Shown here in pieces: positions 21,202 through 29,466 of a stretch of DNA of 64,000 nt. The stretch spans positions 930,001 through 994,000 of the forward strand of contig NZ_LR217705.1 of assembly GCF_900698885.1 (NCBI RefSeq), written 5' to 3'. The position numbers and the translations under genes were made by a program. Source of the DNA: Erwinia_E haradaeae_H (GTDB lineage: Bacteria; Pseudomonadota; Gammaproteobacteria; Enterobacterales; Enterobacteriaceae). The notes beneath the pieces were generated by a model. That model ran no database searches. It was not told the DNA's origin and saw only the letters and a list, made by a program, of their open reading frames with translations. How positions within the stretch are numbered: the first letter of the stretch is position 1; each line of letters begins with the position of its first letter.

Positions 21202-22602
21202 ATGAAGGTTCATGTGGATTATTTACCTATTTTTGCTAATCTCAGACAAAAACCAGTACTAGTAGTAGGCGGTGGTCAAATAGCGGCACGAAAAATTCAA
21301 CTGCTAAATCAGGCTGGAGCTAATGTACGGGTTGTGTCTTGCAAATTATCTAAAACACTATTAGATATGTTAGCAATGAATCACCTCCAATGGATAGCAA
21401 AGATTTATCACCCTAACCAACTTGCACAAGTTTTTCTGGTAATTGCTGCCACGGATGATTCTCAACTAAATAGCCGAATATATCAAGATGCCACTGATCG
21501 ATATCTTCTAGCCAATGTAGTAGATGAACTACCAAACTGTTCTTTTATTTTTCCTTCTATTATTGACCGATCTCCAGTAGTCATAGCTATTTCATCTGGT
21601 GGAACAGCTCCTGTGCTATCACGATTATTACGTGAAAAAATAGAATCTTTACTACCAGCTCATATAGGGCAAATGGCAAAAATAGCAAATCAGTGGCGTA
21701 GTAAAGTAAAAGCACGTTTTTATATACTGTCAGACCGTCGTCATTTTTGGGATAAAGCTTTTAACGGTTTATTCTCTAGCCACATAGCCTCTGGAAATAT
21801 AGACGAGGCCAAGCGTGTTTTAGATCGCCAGCTAGGTGATATAAACGCATCACTAGGTGAAATCATTCTAGTAGGCGCTGGACCAGGTAGCAGCGGACTG
21901 CTAACTTTGCGTGGATTACAGGCGATGCAGTTAGCTGATGTATTGTTATATGATTATTTAGTCAGTGATGAAATTTTAAACTTAGGTCGACGAGATGCTG
22001 AGCGAATCTGCGTAGGAAAGCGTGCTAATTCTCATAGCATTTCGCAAAAAGATATTAACCATATGTTAGTAACATTAGCTAAACAAGGTAAAAGGGTGGT
22101 TCGTTTAAAAGGTGGTGATCCCTTCATCTTTGGTCGTGGCGGAGAAGAACTTCAAGCGGCAGCATCAGCTGGCATTCCATTTCAGGTTGTACCCGGTGTA
22201 ACTGCGGCGATCGGTGTTACTGCATATGCCGGTATTCCATTGACACATAGAGACTATGCACAGAGCGTTTTATTTGTCACCGGACATTGCCGAGATAACG
22301 GGGCAGTCATAGACTGGTCAACTCTGTCTCACTCTGATCAGACGCTAGTGATTTATATGGGCTCTATAACTGCAGATAAAATTTCTCACCAATTAATCAG
22401 ACATGGTCGCGATCTAAAAACACCCGTGGCTGTTATTAGTCGAGGAACACATCAAGACCAGCAGGTTAAAACCGGAACATTACAAAACCTATTCGAACTC
22501 ACACGACATACCTCCGCTCCAACGTTATTAGTTATAGGTGCGGTAGTTAATCTACACCAACAACTAGCATGGTATCAAAATTCCAAGAAAATACATGGAT
22601 AA
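21202..22602 (+). CDS. cysG: Siroheme synthase CysG (trifunctional)
   Basis: CysG makes siroheme for sulfite reductase: it methylates uroporphyrinogen III twice, oxidises precorrin-2 with NAD and inserts iron. Both halves are complete in 466 residues (E. coli 457). The N-terminal dehydrogenase/chelatase has VGGGQIAARK, IAATDD and SSGGTAPVLSRLLREKIESLLP. The C-terminal methyltransferase has VGAGPGSSGLLTLRG near residue 223 and GGDPFIFGRGGEE at 304-316, then GIPLTHRDYAQSV. The ATG at 21202 begins MKVHVDYLPIF. The GTG at 21214, five bases after a gaagg ribosome site, matches the E. coli start better and may be the real one. It leads cysG-cysD-cysN-cysC, the order known in Yersinia, Serratia and Erwinia rather than E. 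coli. Confidence 0.97.
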   Translation: MKVHVDYLPIFANLRQKPVLVVGGGQIAARKIQLLNQAGANVRVVSCKLSKTLLDMLAMNHLQWIAKIYHPNQLAQVFLVIAATDDSQLNSRIYQDATDRYLLANVVDELPNCSFIFPSIIDRSPVVIAISSGGTAPVLSRLLREKIESLLPAHIGQMAKIANQWRSKVKARFYILSDRRHFWDKAFNGLFSSHIASGNIDEAKRVLDRQLGDINASLGEIILVGAGPGSSGLLTLRGLQAMQLADVLLYDYLVSDEILNLGRRDAERICVGKRANSHSISQKDINHMLVTLAKQGKRVVRLKGGDPFIFGRGGEELQAAASAGIPFQVVPGVTAAIGVTAYAGIPLTHRDYAQSVLFVTGHCRDNGAVIDWSTLSHSDQTLVIYMGSITADKISHQLIRHGRDLKTPVAVISRGTHQDQQVKTGTLQNLFELTRHTSAPTLLVIGAVVNLHQQLAWYQNSKKIHG

Positions 22603-22639
22603 CAAGTTTATATATTCTAATTTTTCTTAAGGGCATATT

Positions 22640-23548
22640 ATGGATTTAAAAAAACTAACCTATCTACGTCAACTAGAGGCGGAAAGTATTTATATTATCC
22701 GCGAGGTTGTAGCAGAGTTCACTAATCCAGTAATGTTATATTCTATTGGAAAAGACTCATCAGTTATGTTGCATTTAGCACGTAAAGCTTTCTACCCAGG
22801 AACCATATCCTTTCCCCTGTTACATGTGGATACCGGATGGAAATTTCACGAAATGTACGAGTTTCGTGATCATACTGTAAAAAAACTGGGTATAGAACTA
22901 TTAGTGTATCGTAACCCAAAAGGGGAAGAGATAAACATTAATCCATTTGAACATAGCAGCGCACAATATACAGATATTATGAAAACTGAAGGCCTCAAAC
23001 AGGCCCTAGATAAATATAGCTTCGATGCAGCTTTCGGCGGCGCCCGCCGTGATGAGGAAAAATCACGCGCTAAAGAACGTATCTATTCCTTCCGCGATCG
23101 CTTTCATCGATGGGACCCTAAAAACCAACGCCCAGAATTATGGAATAACTATAATGGAATCATTAATCAAGGTGAAAGTATTCGTGTATTTCCACTCTCC
23201 AACTGGACCGAAATAGATATCTGGGAATATATTTCTCTTGAACATATTGAAATTGTTCCATTATATCTAGCCGCTGTTCGTCCAGTTCTAAAACGTAATG
23301 ATATAATCATGGTAATTGATGATAATCGAATAAACTTAAAACCTGGTGAAATTATTAAGAAACAAATGGTGCGGTTTCGAACCCTTGGCTGCTGGCCGCT
23401 AACTGGCGCAGTAGAATCAACAGCAAATACAGTACCTGCTATCATCTCCGAAATGCTTCTCAGTAAAAATAGCGAGCGAACAGGTCGCATGATAGACCAC
23501 GATCAAACTAGCTCTATGGAACTAAAAAAACGACAAGGTTATTTCTAA
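22640..23548 (+). CDS. cysD: Sulfate adenylyltransferase subunit 2 CysD
   Basis: CysD is the catalytic subunit of ATP sulfurylase. It adenylylates sulfate to APS with energy from GTP hydrolysis by CysN. The 302-residue protein has the PP-loop-like YSIGKDSSVMLHLARKAFYPG (SIGKDSS at 35-41). It also has FDAAFGGARRDEEKSRAKER, FPLSNWTEIDIW, FRTLGCWPLTGAVES and the conserved end SMELKKRQGYF. Length equals that of E. coli CysD (302). It follows cysG by 37 bp and precedes cysN by 9 bp, so it is part of one transcript. A taagg precedes the ATG. No defect is seen. Confidence 0.98.
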   Translation: MDLKKLTYLRQLEAESIYIIREVVAEFTNPVMLYSIGKDSSVMLHLARKAFYPGTISFPLLHVDTGWKFHEMYEFRDHTVKKLGIELLVYRNPKGEEININPFEHSSAQYTDIMKTEGLKQALDKYSFDAAFGGARRDEEKSRAKERIYSFRDRFHRWDPKNQRPELWNNYNGIINQGESIRVFPLSNWTEIDIWEYISLEHIEIVPLYLAAVRPVLKRNDIIMVIDDNRINLKPGEIIKKQMVRFRTLGCWPLTGAVESTANTVPAIISEMLLSKNSERTGRMIDHDQTSSMELKKRQGYF

Positions 23549-23557
23549 GGAAATTTT

Positions 23558-24964
23558 ATGACCAATTTTATTACAACAGATAACCTAACTCAAAAAAAAT
23601 CAAAAATATGCATACATAAAGAAAAAAACCAAAGCCTATTGCGATTTCTTACATGTGGCAGTGTAGATGACGGTAAAAGTACACTTATCGGTCGCTTATT
23701 ACATGACACAAAACACGTTTATGACGATCAGTTAATATCATTAAAAAATGATAGTAAGCGTCATGGGTCTCAAGGAGATAAACTGGATCTGGCATTTTTA
23801 GTAGATGGATTACAAGCTGAACGTGAACAAGGTATCACTATTGATGTTGCCTATCGCTATTTTTCTACTAATCGTCGTAAATTTATTATCGCTGATACCC
23901 CGGGGCATGAACAATATACGCGTAATATGGCAACTGGCGCTTCTACTTGTGACCTAGCCATCCTACTTATTGACGCACGAAAAGGAATTTTACAGCAAAC
24001 CCGCCGGCATAGTTTAATTGCTACACTTTTAGGAATTAAACACTTAATTGTGGCTATTAATAAAATGGATTTAGTACATTACAGGGAAGAGGTTTTTCAG
24101 ACAATTCAGAGAGATTTTCTTGATTTTTCAACCAAACTTCCTGCTATTGTTGATATTCACTGTATACCTATATCCGCTTTAGAGGGTGTCAATGTTACTG
24201 GAGCCATTGGTCAAATACATTGGTATAAAGGCTCAACTCTTTTAAAACTATTAGAGACTACTGAAGTCCATTGTAGAATTATAAAACAACCCATGCGCTT
24301 TCCAGTACAATATATTAATCGCCCAAATTTTGATTTTCGTGGTTATTCTGGCACACTTTCTTCTGGAGTTTTACAAGTAGGGCAATTAATAAAAGCCATG
24401 CCAAGCGGCATAAAATCCAATATATCTCGCATAGTGACATTTGATGGTAATCTAGACTATGCCATTGCGGGAGAAGCTATTACTGTGGTATTACAAAACG
24501 AAATTGATATTAGCCGCGGAGATATTCTAATAGACGCAGAGGATGCATTAATACCAGTTCGATCTGCTAGTATAGATATAGTCTGGATGGCAAAAAAACC
24601 CCTTATTCCAGGCAGTATTTTTAATATAAAAATCGCCAATAAATTAACATCCATGCGTATTGATAAAATTTGTTACCAAATAAATATTAATAACTTTACG
24701 CAGCATGCTAGTAAAGAGCTTCCATTAAACGCGATAGGTCGTATAGATGTTATCTTTGACGAAATGCTTTCAGTTGATGTTTATGAACAAAATCAAATAA
24801 CTGGCTCAATGATTATCATCGATCGTCTCACTAACGCTACCGTAGGAGCCGGAATGATACGTCAAGTATTACCAGACCCTGTGACTGTTAATACTAACGG
24901 AATCAACTATGAGTCTTTCGAGATAGAGCTAAAGGCTCTTATACGTCGTCATTTCCCGCATTAG
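23558..24964 (+). CDS. cysN: Sulfate adenylyltransferase subunit 1 CysN (GTPase)
   Basis: CysN is the regulatory GTPase of ATP sulfurylase, related to elongation factor Tu. The 468-residue protein (E. coli 475) has G1 GSVDDGKST at 34-42, the switch region EREQGITIDVAYRYF, G3 DTPGHEQYTRNMATGAS near 114, and G4 NKMD near 168. EF-Tu-like beta-barrel domains follow, with RPNFDFRGYSGTL typical of CysN. The kinase is encoded separately (cysC), so this is not a NodQ-type CysNC fusion. The ctaagg ribosome site falls right after the cysD stop. Confidence 0.98.
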   Translation: MTNFITTDNLTQKKSKICIHKEKNQSLLRFLTCGSVDDGKSTLIGRLLHDTKHVYDDQLISLKNDSKRHGSQGDKLDLAFLVDGLQAEREQGITIDVAYRYFSTNRRKFIIADTPGHEQYTRNMATGASTCDLAILLIDARKGILQQTRRHSLIATLLGIKHLIVAINKMDLVHYREEVFQTIQRDFLDFSTKLPAIVDIHCIPISALEGVNVTGAIGQIHWYKGSTLLKLLETTEVHCRIIKQPMRFPVQYINRPNFDFRGYSGTLSSGVLQVGQLIKAMPSGIKSNISRIVTFDGNLDYAIAGEAITVVLQNEIDISRGDILIDAEDALIPVRSASIDIVWMAKKPLIPGSIFNIKIANKLTSMRIDKICYQININNFTQHASKELPLNAIGRIDVIFDEMLSVDVYEQNQITGSMIIIDRLTNATVGAGMIRQVLPDPVTVNTNGINYESFEIELKALIRRHFPH

Positions 24965-24998
24965 AACGCATCTTATATTACAACATAGGCGAAACATA

Positions 24999-25601
24999 AT
25001 GCAAGACCAGAAAAATATAATATGGCATAGTCATCCAATTAATCGAGCATCTCGAGAAACTCTACATGGCCATCAAGGTATAGTTTTATGGTTTACTGGC
25101 CTATCTGGTTCTGGTAAATCCACCATAGCTGGATCAGTAGAAGAAAAACTTTATCAGCTAGGTATCAGCAGTTATTTGCTTGATGGGGATAATTTAAGGC
25201 ATGGTTTATGCAGAGACCTTGGTTTTGATAAACCTGATCGTTATGAAAATATCCGAAGAGTTGGTGAAGTGGCTAAACTCATGGTAGATGCCGGGTTAAT
25301 TGTTCTGACTGCGTTAATTTCCCCTTATCGATCCGAACGTCAAATGGTTCGTGAGATGTTAACAGAAGAGAAATTTTTAGAGATTTTTGTCGATACACCT
25401 TTTGCCATATGTGAGGCGCGTGACCCAAAAGGTTTATATCAGAAAGCGCGTAGCGGAACAGTACGCTACTTTACTGGTATTAATTCAGAATATCAGATTC
25501 CAATCCAACCTGAAATGCGACTAAATGGTGAATACAAGGTATCGCATTTATCTGAGCAAGTATTGGAACTTTTGCGTTCAAAAAATATTCTCACAACTTA
25601 A
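24999..25601 (+). CDS. cysC: Adenylylsulfate kinase CysC
   Basis: CysC phosphorylates APS to PAPS, the substrate of CysH. The 200-residue protein (E. coli 201) has the P-loop GLSGSGKST at 34-42, LLDGDNLRHGLCRDLGF for APS binding, ENIRRVGEVAKLM, TALISPYRSER with the phospho-serine site, and DPKGLYQKAR in the lid. It lies 34 bp after cysN and is the last sulfur gene of the operon. In Enterobacteriaceae ygbE often follows before ftsB. Only 202 bp of noncoding DNA is left at that place, with no recognisable frame. Confidence 0.98.
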   Translation: MQDQKNIIWHSHPINRASRETLHGHQGIVLWFTGLSGSGKSTIAGSVEEKLYQLGISSYLLDGDNLRHGLCRDLGFDKPDRYENIRRVGEVAKLMVDAGLIVLTALISPYRSERQMVREMLTEEKFLEIFVDTPFAICEARDPKGLYQKARSGTVRYFTGINSEYQIPIQPEMRLNGEYKVSHLSEQVLELLRSKNILTT

Positions 25602-25803
25602 AATAATAATTTAATATATATTTTCTTAAAAAAATTCAAAAAATAGTTTCTTATAAATTTCATCATATTTTAGTTTTATATTACCTAAAGCGTAAAATAA
25701 AAAATTTAATATTATTAATTTTTTACAATTTCGAAAGATAACGACCATTTCTAAAAATCGTGAAAATAATTTAATATAGAGAAATGTTGAATAAAGAGGT
25801 ATT

Positions 25804-26025
25804 GTGGATAAATTAATATTATTATTACTAGTTCTTTTAAGTTGGCTGCAATATTCTCTTTGGTTGGGAAAAAATGGAATAAATAGTTTTCACCATATCA
25901 ACAGTGATCTAAAACTACAGAAAGAATATAATTCTCTGCTTAAAGATAGAAATGAAAAACTTTTATCGAGAATCAATGATTTAAATAATTCTGACGAAAT
26001 TCTTGAAGATCCAAATACTGAATAA
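25804..26025 (+). CDS. ftsB: Cell division protein FtsB, C-terminally truncated
   Basis: FtsB is a small bitopic membrane protein of the FtsQBL divisome complex. The GTG start (gagg site upstream) and first part match E. coli closely: a membrane segment (residues 3-20, LILLLLVLLSWLQYSLWLGKN) and the start of the coiled coil. The frame stops after 73 residues, where E. coli FtsB has 103. It ends at about the EALEERARNE position of the family. The missing tail is the part known to contact FtsQ. Downstream DNA in other frames no longer reads like the FtsB tail, so this looks like an old frameshift or stop followed by decay. It may still pair with FtsL through the coiled coil. Position before ispD is the conserved one. 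Confidence 0.85.
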   Translation: MDKLILLLLVLLSWLQYSLWLGKNGINSFHHINSDLKLQKEYNSLLKDRNEKLLSRINDLNNSDEILEDPNTE

Positions 26026-26218
26026 AATCCAAGATACATAACAAATAAGAATTCTATATGACTTTATATTATGTATTGTAAATACAATGTTATTAAAATA
26101 ATTCTGAGAAATAAAATCTAGTCTGCCAGAAAAATTACTATTTATGCTCTGATCAAGGGTCATGGCTATAAACGTATTAAACAATCAGGTTAGATTTTTA
26201 TATATAAAATGAAGCATC

Positions 26219-27409
26219 ATGGGAAATAATACCTCATTAATGGATGTAATCGCTATAGTACCTGCCGCAGGAATAGGTAGTCGTATGCAATCCAAGCGAC
26301 CTAAGCAATACCTCATTGTCGCCGGAAAAACAATTCTAGAACATACTTTGAATGTATTGTTACAAAATATAGAGATTAAAAAAATAATAGTTGCGCTACA
26401 TCCAGAAGATGTATACTTTAATCATCTATCAGTAGCTCACAATTTACGTATTACTACTGTTACGGGTGGCAAATGGCGTGCAAATTCAGTGCTAGCAGCT
26501 CTCCAAGCGGCTCCACCTGTTCAATGGGTATTGATACATGATGCTGCGCGACCTTGTTTACGATCAGAAGATTTAGAGCGTATTCTACGTCTTACTTTAA
26601 GTAGCAAAATTGGTGGCATTCTAGCGATTCCAGTACGTGATACCATCAAACAAGCGGGAGATGGAAATAATCAGATTCATGCTAGTATACAGCGTAAGTC
26701 CTTGTGGCATGCATTAACACCGCAATTATTTCCATTAAAATTACTATTAAATTGCTTACAAAGAGTAATTGATTTAGGGAAAAATATTACTGATGAGGCA
26801 TCAGCACTAGAATTCTGTGGCTATCAACCTGAATTAATTAAAGGACACAGTGATAATGTAAAAATTACATATCCAGAAGATTTAGCGCTAGCTGAAGCTT
26901 ATCTTTCTACAAAAGTTGATCTATCAGGACATATCATGCGCATTGGTCACGGTTTTGACATACACGCATTTGGCGGTATTAGACCACTAATTTTATGTGG
27001 TGTTCTCATTCCTAATAGTCAAGGACTTCTAGCTCACTCTGATGGTGATGTGGCTCTTCATGCACTCACAGATGCATTGATTGGCGCAGCAGCTCTTGGG
27101 GATATAGGGACTCTTTTTTCCGAAAGTAATCCTCTTTATGCAGGAATAGATAGTCGTTTTCTTTTACGTGAAGTTTTTTCACGTGTTACAGAAAAGAACT
27201 ATCAAATTGGAAATGTTGATATTACAATCATTGCACAGATTCCAAAAATTATTCCATATATAACACAAATGCGTATAAATATTTCAGAAGATTTATGTAT
27301 AAATCAAGACAGTGTGAACATCAAGGCTACAACTACAGAAAAACTAGGCTGTATTGGGCGTAAAGAAGGCATTGCCTGTGAAGCTGTTTTATTGTTAAAA
27401 AAATCTTAA
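26219..27409 (+). CDS. ispDF: IspD-IspF fusion: MEP cytidylyltransferase / MECDP synthase
   Basis: One uninterrupted 396-residue frame covers two enzymes of the MEP isoprenoid pathway that are separate genes in most Enterobacterales. Residues 1-239 are IspD: VPAAGIGSRMQSKRPKQYL for CTP, VHDAARPCL-type IHDAARPCLR, and KVTYPEDLALAE-like KITYPEDLALAE at the end. Residues 240-396 are IspF: MRIGHGFDIHAFGG with the zinc Asp and His, LLAHSDGDVALHALTDALIGAAALGDIG, and TTTEKLGCIGRKEGIACEA. The IspF start codon survives as an in-frame ATG at 26936, with AGGA at 26926-26929 before it, so free IspF might also be made. The IspE step between the two reactions is encoded elsewhere. Fusions of this kind are known in alpha- and epsilonproteobacteria. 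Confidence 0.93.
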   Translation: MGNNTSLMDVIAIVPAAGIGSRMQSKRPKQYLIVAGKTILEHTLNVLLQNIEIKKIIVALHPEDVYFNHLSVAHNLRITTVTGGKWRANSVLAALQAAPPVQWVLIHDAARPCLRSEDLERILRLTLSSKIGGILAIPVRDTIKQAGDGNNQIHASIQRKSLWHALTPQLFPLKLLLNCLQRVIDLGKNITDEASALEFCGYQPELIKGHSDNVKITYPEDLALAEAYLSTKVDLSGHIMRIGHGFDIHAFGGIRPLILCGVLIPNSQGLLAHSDGDVALHALTDALIGAAALGDIGTLFSESNPLYAGIDSRFLLREVFSRVTEKNYQIGNVDITIIAQIPKIIPYITQMRINISEDLCINQDSVNIKATTTEKLGCIGRKEGIACEAVLLLKKS

Positions 27410-28119
27410 ATAATTAAAGCAAGATTATCTGTTACAGATAATAACACCCTAAACTAAGACTATGTTTAGTAGTATGTATATACTAAAATTTAAATGTTAT
27501 TCAATCAGAATCATTTATATTTTCATAAAAAGATATTTATTAATAATAAAAACCGAAAACCATCATTACAGATTAAAAATAAATCCTCATTATCAATGAT
27601 AATAACAATTTTGTTATGTTTATAACTAAAATTAATAATTCTAATCATCTTAAAGTTTATGAATAATCAGTACTGTATGACTTTTTTCAGATTTAAAGAC
27701 TGATTTTAATTTTATAAGATTAAAAAAATCACGCCTCTAGAACCGTCTAATAAACATTAATTAAGCATATTGATCTGTCTCTGCATTATATTTTAGATAT
27801 CAAAATCACTTTAATCAGATATTTTTTACTTTACACACTATATTTGAAATATATCATATACTTATAATAATATCTACAAAATACATTATATAAAAATATA
27901 AATCTTATTAACTACATAAGTAAATATTCTAATCTTCATTGTTTGAATACAAACGACTTCAGTAAAAACTCTTTTACTAAATTCTATAAAAATACATAAT
28001 AAACTCAATCAGTTAGTCTAGTCGTAACATGGGAAATAAAAACAACTTAGTTATCATCTTGCAACGATTATCTGCCTTTTTAGTTAAGATTATCTACTCT
28101 CATTGTATACATTGAATTT
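27410..28119. other. 710-bp desert between ispDF and surA (convergent)
   Basis: In relatives truD follows ispF, and pdxA, rsmA, apaG and apaH follow surA. None can be recognised here. AT-rich throughout, with no clear terminator hairpin. Confidence 0.6.
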
Positions 28120-29406
28120 TTAAGTAATAATCTTAACGTAGGCAGAATTTCTCTCATCTTGCATCCAATTTTCCATTTCTTGGTAAAACTTACGATTAAA
28201 TAATAAGCGATAAGCTTGTTCTTTTTGCATTTCATAGTTTTTGTCTGTTATACGCATATTGAGAATATGCATTAGATGCCATCCAAATACAGAATGAACA
28301 GGCTGACTAATCTGGCCGATTTTAAGATTCTTTAGGATATCACGATACTCTGCATCAAACTTTTCTACTGAGACCCAACCTAAATCATTGGTATTACATA
28401 ATGTGCCAAACTCTTGCGAAAACTTTTCTGCGATCTTATTAAAAGATCTTTGACTATTCACATTCATTGCAGCATGCAATAACTTTTCTTTTGCTTCAGC
28501 ATTAGACATCATTACTGATGGTTTAAGTAAAATATGATCAGCATATAGCTCAGTTACCAATGACTCAGACTCATTATCATCACCACGTATATCATTAACT
28601 TTTAAAATATAACAACCTGTGCTAGAATTAATCGGACCAATAATATCGCCTTTATGGGAAAATGCTAAAGATTGAGAAAATAGAGACGGTAGTTCTTGCA
28701 TTTTTTTCCAACCCATATCCATTTTTTTAATAGACTGCAAGGTATTAAATTTTAAGGTATGTATTTTATGCAAATCTAAACCATTATTAATATTTTGAAT
28801 TAATTGTTGAATAATTTTTTTTTGGTTAATTAGTTGTTCTTGTGTTGGATATGTTGGCAATGGAAGAAAGATACTAGTAAGATTAAAATTAACCTTAGAA
28901 CGTTTTTGCAAAGATATCTGCGTAGCTAGTGAGTCCACCTCCTGAGGCGGTATACTTAAACGATGTCGCACTTCACTATTACTAAATGCTCCTATTATCA
29001 TATCTTGACGCACTTGCTCACGATAAGTAACATAATTTAATCCCTGCTCTGCCACATAACTATGTAACTGAGTTATATTTAGTTTATTATTTTTGGCAAT
29101 ATTTAAAATCGCCTCTTCCAGTTGCTCCTCACTGACGTAAATACCAGACTCTTCTGCTTTTTGTAGTAACAACGCATCCATTATTAATTTTTCTAAAACC
29201 TGAGAATATAAAATATTTACATGAGGTAAATTTTTACCAGATTTTTGTGCCTGTATTTTTATAGATCGTATTACACCAATCACATCACTATCTAGTATTA
29301 TGCTGTGATCAACAATAGCCGCAATTCTATCTAAAACTTTTGGCGCTGAAAAAACAATTTCAGGAACTAATAGTACGCCAAGAATTAATAGTTTCCACTT
29401 CATCAT
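28120..29406 (-). CDS. surA: Periplasmic chaperone / peptidyl-prolyl isomerase SurA
   Basis: SurA escorts outer-membrane barrel proteins across the periplasm to the Bam complex. LptD, encoded next door, is a known client. The 428-residue protein equals the E. coli length. It has a signal peptide (residues 1-20, ending VFSA), the N-terminal chaperone domain (VLDRIAAIVDHSIILDSDV), two parvulin domains (about 170-275 and 284-385) and the C-terminal helix (NRKFYQEMENWMQDERNSAYVKI). The second parvulin domain has ADHILLKPS and PVHSVFGWHLMHIL. It lies 60 bp downstream of lptD on the same strand, the normal lptD-surA order. pdxA and the later genes of the operon are missing. Its retention fits the presence of LptD and the large autotransporter. 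Confidence 0.96.
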   Translation of the reverse strand: MMKWKLLILGVLLVPEIVFSAPKVLDRIAAIVDHSIILDSDVIGVIRSIKIQAQKSGKNLPHVNILYSQVLEKLIMDALLLQKAEESGIYVSEEQLEEAILNIAKNNKLNITQLHSYVAEQGLNYVTYREQVRQDMIIGAFSNSEVRHRLSIPPQEVDSLATQISLQKRSKVNFNLTSIFLPLPTYPTQEQLINQKKIIQQLIQNINNGLDLHKIHTLKFNTLQSIKKMDMGWKKMQELPSLFSQSLAFSHKGDIIGPINSSTGCYILKVNDIRGDDNESESLVTELYADHILLKPSVMMSNAEAKEKLLHAAMNVNSQRSFNKIAEKFSQEFGTLCNTNDLGWVSVEKFDAEYRDILKNLKIGQISQPVHSVFGWHLMHILNMRITDKNYEMQKEQAYRLLFNRKFYQEMENWMQDERNSAYVKIIT

Positions 29407-29466
29407 ACTTTATCCATTCTCACATCTCCTACTTTTAAGTTAGTGATATTTTTATAAATCATAATA

